Of a stretch of DNA of 64,000 nucleotides, positions 20,680-31,068 are shown one piece after another. Source of the stretch: Paraescarpia echinospica (lineage: Eukaryota > Annelida > Polychaeta > Sabellida > Siboglinidae); NCBI GenBank assembly GCA_020002185.1, contig CM034543.1, forward strand, positions 25,845,462 to 25,909,461, given 5' to 3'. Position 1 is the stretch's first letter; every line of letters begins with the position of its first letter. Both the position numbers and the translations under genes were made by a program. The notes under the pieces were generated by a model, which did no database searches, had not been told where the DNA came from, and was given only the letters and a program-made list of their open reading frames with translations.

Positions 20680-22230
20680 AGTGAACATGGGCTAACTCAT
20701 ATGTACATGACTGCAAATTCACCCCAGTGACCAGTGACAACGACGATAATTCTGAAAAGTTCACTCTACATTTACTCCCGAAAAAAGTAAGTTTTTACCT
20801 ATTTTTTATTTTAATTCTGTCATGCATGCCGGGTAAGCGCCATGACCAGAACATTTGCCAAAATTACTGCAATGTATTCTCTCATTGTTCACACTGTGTG
20901 GCTCAAGGCTGACATGATCGATGTTACACAAAGGCTATTATGGCAGAGATGGGAAGCATCCAGTCCTGCTTGTAAGATTGTTGTACGGTGGTGCAGCCTG
21001 TAGCTCAAATGATGAGTGGTTATAATATGTCTATTGCCATGTGCAAATTTACAATTAAGCCTGTTCACAATAAACACTTCCGGTTTGTTGACATATATGT
21101 ATTTTCAGTAATTTTTACCAAATATTTCACACAAAACGCTTCTTCCATAACTTTGCAATGACCAGATGACGAGTGTGTTTCCATTGCCAGGGACCTTTGA
21201 TTGGGCTCAATACACATTGGTGACCATATTAACGTTTTGTCTGATTATAAGAAAACGTGACCTAAAAAATTTCTTAAACTTCTTACCTGCTGTTATCATC
21301 ATCTCATTGACAAGCTGGTTGAGTTTAGTCAAACTCTATTATTTCTAGCTCTCGTCAAATGCCTGTATGTGTGACACCATTCAATATTTACGAATGCCAT
21401 CAAAGAGTCAAACAGGCAAATTTATGCCTAATATCCTTCTGCTTAATGGTATTCAAATCATCTCGAAATCCACCATTTTACAGACAATTCTAAAATCACA
21501 CCTGGAAATCTGACTACTCAAATGCCCTTATGTCAGAGCAGGTGAATTAAAAAAATAATAATTTCTTAAAAATACATTGCACCTTTTCGAAACAGGAAGT
21601 CTAACTGTATCGTGAGCCCAAATAGACATGGCAATTTTGGAGAAAAATGTTCAAACCAACATATTTTATAGGCACCAATTACTATCACTCTGCAATTTTA
21701 TTGTTGGTAATCCATCCACGTGTGTTTTTTGTTTTATGCACATTTCAAAGGTGCCACCAAATGTGGCAAGGCATCAGAAAATTCAACACTTCACTGTTGG
21801 ACAATTTGTAATCCAACACGACTCTACATGGTACACTCATTCTCAGGTGGCACATATGAACTCCTAGACTGAACTTAGACATTGTTTAGTACATTAAATA
21901 TGCACAGTAGTGACTTAGACAGATGAGTATTTGTAAATAAAATGTCACATTACATTAGATGTATAGAGAGAGAGATAGTAGCAATGTAGGTGTAAATTAA
22001 TTTATTAGCCGTACCCGTCAGTCTAAGTATGTAGCTCACAGTCAAACTGTATCTTGCATTACAGATTTGCAACTCGTAGTAACTCATATTTAATAGTGAT
22101 ATATAATATCTCTAGTTGGTTACCACTGACCATTGTAACATGAATATTGAGCAACTAAAGTCAAGTCAACAAATAGAGACAGACAATCAGAATGGAAACA
22201 GTAAATTATAATGCCTTTTGATTATTCCTC
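20680..22230. other. Intron-like stretch, no gene recognised
   Basis: AT-rich DNA without recognisable exons or mobile elements. A short AGAG tract lies at about 21966. Confidence 0.4.
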
Positions 22231-22237
22231 TTTGCAG

Positions 22238-22294
22238 GTTCATCCCGTGACCGAACTATTGGACTAAATCTGAAGAGACCCTTGTACCTTAGGG
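22238..22294 (+). CDS. Exon-like segment, laminin-G-like (2)
   Basis: Acceptor CTCTTTGCAG, 57 nt, donor AGGG|GTGTTG. It reads SSRDRTIGLNLKRPLYLRG, resembling the 'LNL..PLYLGGV' strand near the end of laminin G domains (perlecan, agrin, crumbs type). Phase 1 in and out, compatible with its neighbours. The expected 'F.GC' motif is absent after it, so the gene may be degenerate or an exon is missed. Confidence 0.35.
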
Positions 22295-22517
22295 GTGTTG
22301 ACTTCTTAGGCAGTTGACTGATTATATGAGTATAAGTAAACATTTTTTGTTAGGCTAATGTCAGTATATGAAGAAAACACTTCTTAGGCAACTGAATGAA
22401 TATGAGCAAACTATGTTTTAGATAAATGGCTGAATTTGAGCAACTAATTTGAATGAATATGGAAAAGCCTTGTGTGCTCACAGTAGACAGAACATGAACA
22501 AGAATTGTGTGTTTCAG

Positions 22518-22651
22518 GCACTAACTGTGAAGTACAACTCAACATCTGTATCACAAACAACCCATGTGAGAATAGGGGTGTTAGTGAGGCTGTGAGAAAC
22601 TCGTACATCTGTAAATGCCCCAGGGCTACAGTGGCGCCACCTGTACAGAGA
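22518..22651 (+). CDS. Exon-like segment, degenerate EGF-like
   Basis: Acceptor GTGTTTCAG, 134 nt, donor CAGAGA|GTAAGT. It reads TNCEVQLNICITNNPCENRG then VSEAVRNSYICKCP. The spacing is that of an EGF module ('NxCxxNPCxNxG...YxCxCP'), but the third cysteine is Ser and the sixth is missing, so a normal EGF fold is unlikely. It could be a decayed exon of a laminin-G/EGF matrix or receptor gene lying upstream of the channel gene on the same strand. Confidence 0.35.
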
Positions 22652-22766
22652 GTAAGTCTTGTGTTTGTCGATAGTGGGATAATGATCAACTGATTGCTGG
22701 AACGGTACTAAAATGCGTCAAAGCATCACTATACAAATCCTTTGGTCCTCTGTATATTATATTTGT

Positions 22767-23095
22767 AGAACTTAGTGGCACAGTGACTAGAGCAATTGAC
22801 TCACAATCGAGAGAACACGGGTTCAAATCCTGTGCAGCAGTGTCAAATCTTTGACAAGTTCGTTCACTCTACATTGCTCCAGTTCACTCAGCTGTTTGAA
22901 TGAGTACCTGGCTATTAACAGTGGTGGATGGTTGTGTACAAAGTCTATGCATTAATTGCAGCATGATTGAATGTTTTCCAGAGAAGTCGAGATGGTGTTT
23001 GATTGAACAGGTCTGCCAGTGAGTAAAGTGTAAAGTCCTTTGACCAGTTGTAATGACTGGATACTGTGCTGTATAAGAACTTACCTTTTTATTTT
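22767..23095 (+). mobile_element. tRNA-derived SINE
   Basis: The head contains an A-box-like TGGCACAGTGACTAGAG and a perfect B box GGTTCAAATCC about 40 bases later (polymerase III promoter). A unique body follows, with the tail GACTGGATACTGTGCTGTAT also found at 12985. It abuts the 3' end of the RTE-type LINE. Confidence 0.65.
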
Positions 23096-23159
23096 GTTAT
23101 GGATAAATGAATTATATAAAAACATACATTGGGGGGGGGGTTTGCTTATCCATTTCCGG

Positions 23160-26055
23160 ACGTTGAAGCCTTGATGGATTGTCAATAGACAGCTCTTTTG
23201 TTTGCAAGTCTCCCCACTCGCCAGACGTCGGCTCTCATCCATTCCTCTATGTCCTTCCCCCATTGTCTCCTAGGTCTTCCTCTGCTTCTTCTGCCTTCCA
23301 CTTTTCCTTCCATTATTAGTATCTCTAGAGACTGATGCCTTTTCACAATGGCCTAAACTTAATTTCTGTTTCTTTACAAAGTTCAATAAAGTCCCGGGTA
23401 TAACACCAAGCTCATCTGCAATGGATTCGTTAGTTCTGTGTTCAGTCCACGAAACTCGTAATATCTTTCTATAACACTTGTTTTCAAATGCATTTATATG
23501 TTTAGTAATGTTCTTATTAAGAGTCCAGGTTTCGCATCCATATGTAGCCGTTGGAAATATGCAAACTCGGATAATTCGTAGTTTCATATCTTTGTTTGTT
23601 GCTTTCCACAGCTTCTTCATCTCGGTCAACTTTTTACTTGCCATTGATACCTCCACTTGATCTCTTTCATCCCATCTCCATCCGCTTCTATCAGTGACCC
23701 CAGATATTCAAAACTTTCCACTCGTTCTATTTCCTCGCCATCTACTGTGACTTCTGATGGTTCTCGACATCCCTTCACATCCATAATCTTAGTCTTCTTT
23801 ACGTTTAATTTCAATCCTTTCATCTCGCTGTGTTCTTTAACAGTAGTTATCAGTTTATCCAATCCCTCTTTTGTATCGGATATTAACGCTGTGTCATCGG
23901 CATATCTCAATTCATATATCTCCTGTCCATTCACTTTCAGTCCATTAAAAAACTTGCTTCTCGTGTCAGTCTCGACTTCTCTCATGATATTCTCTGTGTA
24001 TAGACTGAATAGGTGGGGGGACAAAATGCACCCCTGTCTCACTCCCTTGCCGACTGGGAACCAATCTGTGGTACCACACTCTAATCTCACTGCAGACTGT
24101 TGTCCAACATATAAATTTTGGATAAGTGATGTAATTTTCTAGTCAAATCCCATGTGTATCAAGGTTTTCCAAAGTTGTTGATGTCTAACATTATCAAATG
24201 CTTTTGAATAATCTATGAAACAGATCCTAAGGTCATGGTTGAATTCTTTGTATTTCTGAATTAACATCTTCAGGTTGAAAATGTGATCTCTTGTTCCTCT
24301 TCCAGTCCGGAAACCAGCTTGTGTTCTGTTGGGATATAGTCCTGTGGTTTGAGCATTCTTGTATATATCACCTTTTTTCGGTATTGGTATAAGGATGGTC
24401 ATTTCCAGTCCATGGGCCATGTTCCACTTCTCCATATTTTTTTCCATAATGTGTGATAGATATCCCCGCCTGCTTCTCCACTTGCTCTTATTAGCTCTGC
24501 AGTGATGTTATCAGTGCCAGGTGATTTTCCGTCTTTTAGACTTTTTATTGCCCACTCCACCTCTGAACGCAAAGGCTCAAGTTCATCTTCTGGTTCTGTC
24601 CTCTCTCTGCCTTCATCCATGTCTACCTCTTCTGTTTCTTCTTTCTTAAACATGCTTTCACAATATTGCTTCCATCTTTCAAGTATGTCATCACTTTCTG
24701 TCAGAGTCATTCCCGTTTCATCTTTAATAACGCCAAGTCTAGGTTTGAAAGACTGTGTCATAGACTTGATTTCCTCGAACATACTGCGACTATCGTTCCT
24801 TCTCATACATAGTTTTATCTTTTCGCATTTCTTCTCTAGATATTTCTTCTTGTCTTCCTTACACATTCGTTTAATTATCTTGCACTTCTCTCTGTATTTC
24901 TCATGATAATTCTCACTCATTTCTTTGTTCTTCTTTAACTCTTTCCTTTCGTCAATCATCTGCAGTGTGTCTTATCCATGGTTGTTTTTGTCTCCTCTTT
25001 TTAGTGAAGTGTTTGTCAGCTGATTCCATAATGATGTTCCTAATTTCTACTGCCAACTCCTCTGGTTCCTTCTCGTCAGCCACTGTCTGTAATACTCCGA
25101 AACGGTTCATAACCTCTACTCGGTATCCTTCTTTGATATCACTGACGTCATACCTCACTATCTCTTTCCCTCTCTTCATCTTTCTTAATTTTATCGCAAT
25201 CTTGGCGCTTAGCAGTTCATGGTCAGAGCCACAATCGGCTCCTGGTAATGTCTTTGCATTAAACACAGACGTCCTCCATTGTTTTGGTATCAGTATAAAG
25301 TCGATTTGATTTCTGTTCCGACCATCTGGTGTTGCCCAAGTGTACAGTCTTCTTTGATGTTGTTTGAAGAAAGTATTGGTGATCATCAGTTCATTCTCTA
25401 TGATAAACTCAACAAGTCTATCTCCTCTCCCATTTCTCTCGCCTAGTCCATATTTCCCGATATTTCCATTTTCTTCTTCGTTTTGACAACTGCCAACTTT
25501 TGCATTGAAATCGCCCATCAGTACTACCATGTCTCTCCTGTTTACCTCGTCAACTGTTCATTGCAGTGTATCATAAAACGTTTCTATTACATCGTCGTCT
25601 GCAGTGCTCGTTGGTGCATAAATTTGAATACATGTTATATTCGTGGGTTTTGCTCGTATTCGTATAGTAATAATTCTGTCATTGACCGGATTGTATCCTA
25701 ATAGTGCATTTTCAGTTTTCTTTGACAGATAGAACGCAACACCACTTATCCCTGACTTAGTTGCTCCTGAGTATATAAACTTTCCTCCTGAATCCGGGCG
25801 AAAGTGTCCTTGTCCGGCCAACCTGTGTTCCGCAATCCCTAATATGTCTACCCCATATCTTTCTGCTTCCGATGTTACCATTTGTAGTGTTCCATGACTC
25901 GTTTTTCTGATGTTCCATGTTGCCACACGGATTTTCCCTTTTAGCTTTTTGTTGCTGGTTTTACCTCCCGCACAGTCGGGCATACTACCGTCATCAGCTC
26001 TGGCGTTACTTCCAACATCTCCAAGTTCTTCCCCAGTATGTGTCATCCTATCCAA
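23160..26055 (-). mobile_element. RTE-type LINE, nearly full length, frames broken
   Basis: On the minus strand the order is endonuclease, RT, C-terminal tail. The apurinic-like endonuclease has KIRVATWNIRKTSHG, a GDFNAK motif near 25517 and an SDHELL motif near 25230. The reverse transcriptase has KSPGTDNITAELI, IDYSKAFDNVRHQQLW, GVRQGCILSP and the catalytic YADDTALI at about 23900. The tail is a 'YGCETWTLNK' thumb and GRPRRQWGKDIEEWM to a stop near 23190. The sequence style is that of BovB/RTE or Proto-like elements rather than CR1. Stops and frameshifts near 25540, 24955, 24440, 24130 and 23650 make it inactive as written. It lies on the strand opposite to the host exons, in an intron or intergenic region. 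Confidence 0.8.
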
Positions 26056-26520
26056 CCTGGGGGGCTCACCACTAGGACCTCTCTTACTGTCTGTATTCTA
26101 CATCAAGGTTTCTTGGGCTAATACAGCGGTAATTACCCACTGCTTTCCGCTGGTTTGTGTATGGTTAACTCCATTATTCTTTGACTAAAAAGTCTTGCAC
26201 CGCAGGACAGCGGGTCACCGGTCCTTCCATATGCATCTTGGTAGGTACCTTGTAACCTGGTGAAAGGCTGTTGCTGTTTCGCATTTGTAGCCGGGGGTGT
26301 AGCCAATCGGCTGGCTGCCTACTCCTCCGAGACAGTCTTTGTGTACTGAGGGCAGACGTCCCTCGACTCAATAGGCATTAGCCTACAAGCCTTACTCATG
26401 TAGTTTTGCTGGTCAGCCGAGACCATTGCCCGGGGTGTGGCCACTGTCGTACACTAGCAGTTCCTAGGAGCCATACATGAGCTAGATAGACTGTGGGAAC
26501 CAGTGGTTAGAGCCTCCACA
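26056..26520 (-). mobile_element. Probable 5' untranslated region of the RTE-type LINE
   Basis: GC-richer sequence continuous with the endonuclease start, without host exon features; ends near a TGGAACCAGTGG word. The boundary is a guess. Confidence 0.35.
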
Positions 26521-26645
26521 GAAGTACATTAATATTTGAAAATTCCATTTTCCTGAAACAATGTCCAGATTCTAAGGTTTCCAGATTAGTGAGATTCAGA
26601 TTAACGAGACTGCTGCAATGAACCTTCCAACATATCACGTTGTAG

Positions 26646-26685
26646 GCACATCCATTGGTTTGTCAGCTGGTTTCCGTGGCAACGG
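26646..26685 (+). CDS. Possible laminin-G exon start
   Basis: Acceptor CACGTTGTAG, 40 nt, donor AACGG|GTACGT. It reads TSIGLSAGFRGNG, followed in read-through by YVEI, resembling the 'FRGNxYLEL' beginning of a laminin G domain. It would follow the EGF-like segment in the usual EGF-LamG order. Short, so weak. Confidence 0.25.
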
Positions 26686-26975
26686 GTACGTAGAGATCTG
26701 CTGTGGCACGATCAGAAGCTCAGAAATGCATCCATGTTAAATGTAGCCCTTGGCTCACTGGGGGAATGTTGGGTTTATCTTATAGTATTCAGCTAATGGC
26801 ACAAAATGTGCAAATGTGTCTGTTGTTATGTTTTTCTAATTTAAGCCAATAATTGCATACTTGTCATGTGTCTTGTACTCTTGCACAGAATACCAGTGAT
26901 GTGTAAATATATTGATCAAATGCTTTGAATGCATTGTATATGCATACAATGCCATACATGCTTGCACATACGCAC

Positions 26976-27031
26976 GCATAAGCATACACACGCACACACA
27001 CACACACGCACACACACACACACACACACAC
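26976..27031. repeat. (CA)n microsatellite
   Basis: CACACACACGCACACACAC tract; the open frames on both strands (26836-27094) are artefacts. Confidence 0.95.
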
Positions 27032-27065
27032 ATGTATAATAGCATATCATATTATGTTATAACAG

Positions 27066-27248
27066 AAGTCGAACGCTCTGAAGGCTTGCTATAACAAGCA
27101 GTCTATAGGTGTCAGTCAGCACTCGCTCAACAAATCACAACTCCTCTGTACAAGCCTGATGGTGCCATCTACTGGCAAGTCTGTCATCATAAACGGGAAA
27201 CTGAGCAACAAGATAATGCCCCAGCCCGACAAAGGTAGAGTGATAGAG
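27066..27248 (+). CDS. IP3R/RyR-like channel exon (linker)
   Basis: Acceptor TTATAACAG, 183 nt (61 codons), donor GAG|GTATGT, phase 0 at both ends. It reads KSNALKACYNKQSIGV... then MVPSTGKSVIINGKLSNKIM and ends PDKGRVIE. A polar linker sequence without a distinctive motif. It is assigned to the channel gene because phase, strand and distance fit the next exon, and because the IP3 receptor has a variable linker just before the helix encoded there. It is the first channel exon seen in contig 2. Confidence 0.5.
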
Positions 27249-27927
27249 GTATGTCTTCATATTGATGAACCATACCTGGAAATTTCACATAGTAATATGT
27301 AGATATTGTTTAATATTTTTACTAAACTTCATCAAGCACTGTATGTATGGGACAAGCCTGTTCATAGGCACATATAGTATATAACATATACATTGAAGCT
27401 CATTACTTTAGATGGCTATCTGGTTAAAATCTTATTATTTTTCACAATGCATAATGTTATTGTATTAAACCCGATGACTACATAATATAATATCCCTGGA
27501 TGTGTCAGATGCCACTGCAAACAACCGAGGCCAGTTGGAAATGTCTCGCAACAAAAATATCAGATGAACGGAATAAAACTTTGGATGAGGTGACTGTCAA
27601 AGCCATGTCCTTTAATTCTTACAGTGTTGCTACAGTCTGCATTATGAGATGTGCCACCATAGCAAGATTTTAGACAATATATTGTCTTTACTCGATCTCC
27701 GTAATTGTTTCTATGTGTCTAGCTTTCTAAATATCAACCTGGTTGCAACTCAACACTCTAGGTTTCACTATGGTTTATTGGTGTAGTTATAAATCCACTT
27801 GATTCCTTCAAAGCATTCTTACTCATTGGTGCCTAAACCTCATAAGTCTCGTTGAAACTCTTGGAAGTGAGTCGGCATTCTGTCATGTACTCGTTTTCTT
27901 GTTATGTCCTTAAGATTTGCATCACAG

Positions 27928-28068
27928 AATCTCGATGACGAGAAGCTGACAGATCTAGTTCGCATGTCGATGGCAGACGGCGATCTTGACTACCATGATG
28001 ACGGCTACATTGAAATAGTGCTGAAGATGATGGGACTGATGTGTTACAACCAAAACTCCATTCTTCAG
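27928..28068 (+). CDS. IP3R/RyR-like channel exon (helix before RIH-associated domain)
   Basis: Acceptor GCATCACAG, 141 nt (47 codons), donor CAG|GTGAGT. It reads NLDDEKLTDLVRMSMADGDL and then GYIEIVLKMMGLMCYNQNSILQ. The end corresponds to IP3R 'LRFLQLLCENHNRDLQ' and RyR 'FRFLQLLCEGHNNDFQ', with the splice site falling directly before the 'N(F/Y)LR(C/T)Q' that starts the next family segment. That segment is visible as DYLREQS at 31047. Phase 0 on both sides. An upstream alternative acceptor (TTAAG at 27914) would add four codons. Confidence 0.7.
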
Positions 28069-28258
28069 GTGAGTGCACTGATCACAGCTATTACACAGAT
28101 ACAGACTGACACGCTTTTATTCTAAGTGGGAAAATCATCATATTTGGGCCCTTATATATGAAGAAGTTGTTCTCAAGACAAACAATGGTACATGTATAAA
28201 TACCATTTGTTCACGTTTGTAAACGTTGAAGAATAGATACTAGTCTTACTCCATGACT

Positions 28259-29884
28259 GTCTTTGTCAGGACTACCAGACAACATCAAGTCTTAGTTCAT
28301 GACTGTCTTGTGATTGTTTGTCAGGACTAATGGAGAGAACAACCAGACAACATCAAGTCTTAGTTCATGACTGTCTTGTGATTGTTTGTCAGGACTAATG
28401 GAGAGAACAGCCAGACAACATCAAGTCTTAGTTCAGGACTGTCTTGTGACTGTTTGTCAGGACTAATAGAGAACAGCCAGACAACAACAAGTCTTAGTTC
28501 ATGACTGTCTTGTGATTGTTTGTCAGGACTAATGGAGAGAACAGCCAGACAACATCAAGTCTTAGTTCATGACTGTCTTGTGATTGTTTGTCAGGACTAA
28601 TGGAGAGAACAGCCAGACAACATCAAGTCTTAGTTCATGACTGTCTTGTGATTGTTTGTCAGGACTAATGGAGAGAACAGCCAGACAACATCAAGTCTTA
28701 GTTCAGGACTGTCTTGTGATTGTTTGTCAGGACTAATGGAGAGAACAGCCAGACAACATCAAGTCTTAGTTCATGACTGTCTTGTGATTGTTTGTCAGGA
28801 CTAATGGAGAGAACAGCCAGACAACATCAAGTCTTAGTTCAGGACTGTCTTGTGACTTTGTCAGGACTAATAGAGAACAGCCAGACAACATCAAGTCTTA
28901 GTTCATGACTGTCTTTGTCAGGACTACCAGACAACATCAAGTCTTAGTTCATGACTGTCTTGTGATTGTTTGTCAGGACTAATGGAGAGAACAGCCAGAC
29001 AACATCAAGTCTTAGTTCAGGACTGTCTTGTGACTTTGTCAGGACTAATAGAGAACAGCCAGACAACATCAAGTCTTAGTTCATGACTGTCTTTGTCAGG
29101 ACTACCAGACAACATCAAGTCTTAGTTCATGACTGTCTTTGTCAGGACTACCAGACAACATCAAGTCTTAGTTCATGACTGTCTTGTGATTGTTTGTCAG
29201 GACTAATGGAGAGAACAGCCAGACAACATCAAGTCTTAGTTCATGACTGTCTTGTGATTGTTTGTCAGGACTAATGGAGAGAACAGCCAGACAACATCAA
29301 GTCTTAGTTCAGGACTGTCTTGTGACTTTGTCAGGACTAATAGAGAACAGCCAGACAACATCAAGTCTTAGTTCATGACTGTCTTTGTCAGGACTACCAG
29401 ACAACATCAAGTCTTAGTTCATGACTGTCTTTGTCAGGACTACCAGACAACATCAAGTCTTAGTTCATGACTGTCTTGTGATTGTTTGTCAGGACTAATG
29501 GAGAGAACAGCCAGACAACATCAAGTCTTAGTTCATGACTGTCTTGTGATTGTTTGTCAGGACTAATGGAGAGAACAGCCAGACAACATCAAGTCTTAGT
29601 TCAGGACTGTCTTGTGACTTTGTCAGGACTAATAGAGAACAGCCAGACAACATCAAGTCTTAGTTCATGACTGTCTTTGTCAGGACTACCAGACAACATC
29701 AAGTCTTAGTTCATGACTGTCTTGTGATTGTTTGTCAGGACTAATGGAGAGAACAGCCAGACAACATCAAGTCTTAGTTCATGACTGTTTTGTGATTGTT
29801 TGTCAGCACAACTTAAGGGAACAGCCAGAAAACATCAAGTCTTAGTTCATGACTGTCTTGTGATTGTTTGTCAGCACAACTTAA
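28259..29884. repeat. 68-bp minisatellite carrying an exon start (acceptor type)
   Basis: Unit GACTAATGGAGAGAACAGCC, then AGACAACATCAAGTCTTAG..., ending CTTGTGATTGTTTGTCAG. Shorter 46-bp and 61-66-bp variants alternate with it. Each unit ends in a pyrimidine-rich TTTGTCAG acceptor followed by GAC..., a copy of the start of the next channel exon (GACTGCTTGAGGGAACAG at 30911, GACTATTTAAGGGAACAG at 31047). In most units the exon-derived frame is destroyed (GAC TAA). Confidence 0.9.
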
Positions 29885-30848
29885 GGCCAGACACCCCAGG
29901 TGAAATGGTGTTTTTTGACAAAAAATACTGAAAATGGTTTTCTGCCAGATTATTATACCTTTGTATGCATACTATTAATAAAGTTAACTTCTATGACAAT
30001 TACATACCTCTAAGTGAGTTTTAGTCATGGATTAAGCATGTCGATATCATGTAATGAAATCCATTATGCAATCTTTGACAGCCATTTTCTCAAAAACATT
30101 TTTCTTCAAATTTCTGCATTTGGAAACGGGATATCTCTTGGAATAATTATGCTATGTAAATAAAGTCTTCAGTGTTGCATTCAGCATATTCTACTGTGTG
30201 CAATGATCAGACACTTTTTTTAAATCATGAATAGTTTGAAAGATATAGCCATATTTGTTGCAAAAAAACAATTTTTTTTTCTCGTATTTTACCAAAAAAT
30301 TATTTAACAAATAAAAACAACATTTCAAAAAATGCTCTGATCATTGCACAATAGACTCTATAGAGAACATGGATTTGCAAGAATTATACCGATATATGGA
30401 TTCAATAAAAAGTGGCAGCTTTTCCAAATTAGCCAATATTTGCTCAAAATGGCAGCCATTTTGTTTATTACCATGGAAACGGGGGTCTGGCTGAAAAAAG
30501 TTCAATATATATTTTACTCAGTAGGACCCATTTCATGCATTGGGCAGAAAAAATTGAACTGTTTGCATAAATTAAAAAATAATCCTATCTACCTGCCGTG
30601 TCTGGCCTTATGTAAATAAAGTCTTCAGTGTTGCATTCAGCATATTCTACTGTGTGCAATGATCAGACACTTTTTTTAAATCATGAATAGTTTGAAAGAT
30701 ATAGCCATATTTGTTGCCAAAAAACAAGATTTTTTTTCGTATTTTACCAAAAAATTATTTAAAAAATAAAAACACAACATTTAAAAAAATGCTCTGATCA
30801 TTGCACAATAGATTAAAAAATAATCCTATCTACCTGCCGTGTCTGGCC
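29885..30848. mobile_element. MITE with TTAA target site, inserted in the 68-bp array
   Basis: 964 bp flanked by TTAA on both sides (29881-29884 and 30849-30852). Ends GGCCAGACACCCC and the reverse complement GCCGTGTCTGGCC form terminal inverted repeats. The unoccupied site CACAACTTAAGGGAACAG is preserved in the neighbouring repeat unit at 29806-29823. TTAA duplication is the hallmark of piggyBac- and some Kolobok-type transposons. Inside, about 200 bases (TATGTAAATAAAGTCTTCAG...) are repeated at 30153 and 30611. No transposase. The small open frame 30344-30619 is not convincing. Confidence 0.8.
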
Positions 30849-31046
30849 TTAAGGGAACAGCCAGAAAACATCAAGTCTTAGTTCATGACTGTCTTGTGAT
30901 TGTTTGTCAGGACTGCTTGAGGGAACAGTCGGACAACATCAAGTCTTAGTTCATGACTGTCTTGTTATTGTTTGTCAGGACTGCTAGAGAGAATAGTCCG
31001 ACAACATTAAGTTGTAGTTCATGACTGTCTTGTGATTGTTTGTCAG
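30849..31046. repeat. Distal units of the 68-bp array
   Basis: Three further units, the closest in sequence to a real exon. The one at 30911 reads DCLREQSDNIKS after TTTGTCAG before a TAG, matching IP3R 'NFLRCQNNKT' in position. They resemble the presumed ancestral exon more than the homogenised proximal units. Confidence 0.8.
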
Positions 31047-31068
31047 GACTATTTAAGGGAACAGTCAG
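31047..31068 (+). pseudogene. Channel exon start, truncated by the 51-bp minisatellite
   Basis: After TTGTTTGTCAG the frame reads DYLREQS, matching the family start of the RIH-associated domain and in phase with the exon ending at 28068 (phase 0). At TCAG the sequence changes directly into the 51-bp repeat (GTACAAAGG). The rest of the exon, whose end is seen at 1-68 of the window (QTVSLVTELF...), is missing from this contig. Either this copy carries a deletion through the short homology CAGTCAGT/CAGTAC, or the assembly collapsed here. Confidence 0.6.

Noticed and set aside
20305..20764. Cys-Leu-Pro-Ala and Gly-Arg-Gln-Ala repeat proteins
   Set aside because: (CCTG)n tetranucleotide read in open frames on both strands.
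22767..22845. Functional tRNA gene
   Set aside because: Has a good B box but a poor A box and no clear acceptor-stem pairing, and is followed by a SINE body. tRNA-derived SINE instead.
23081..23660. Plus-strand open frames across the RTE and CR1 elements
   Set aside because: Antisense shadows of reverse-transcriptase frames.
30344..30619. 91-codon open frame inside the TTAA element
   Set aside because: Not similar to a transposase; ends at an internal repeat boundary; probably chance in a MITE.
28259..31046. 68-bp array as a CRISPR-like array
   Set aside because: No unique spacers: the whole unit repeats. Eukaryotic context and exon-derived unit.
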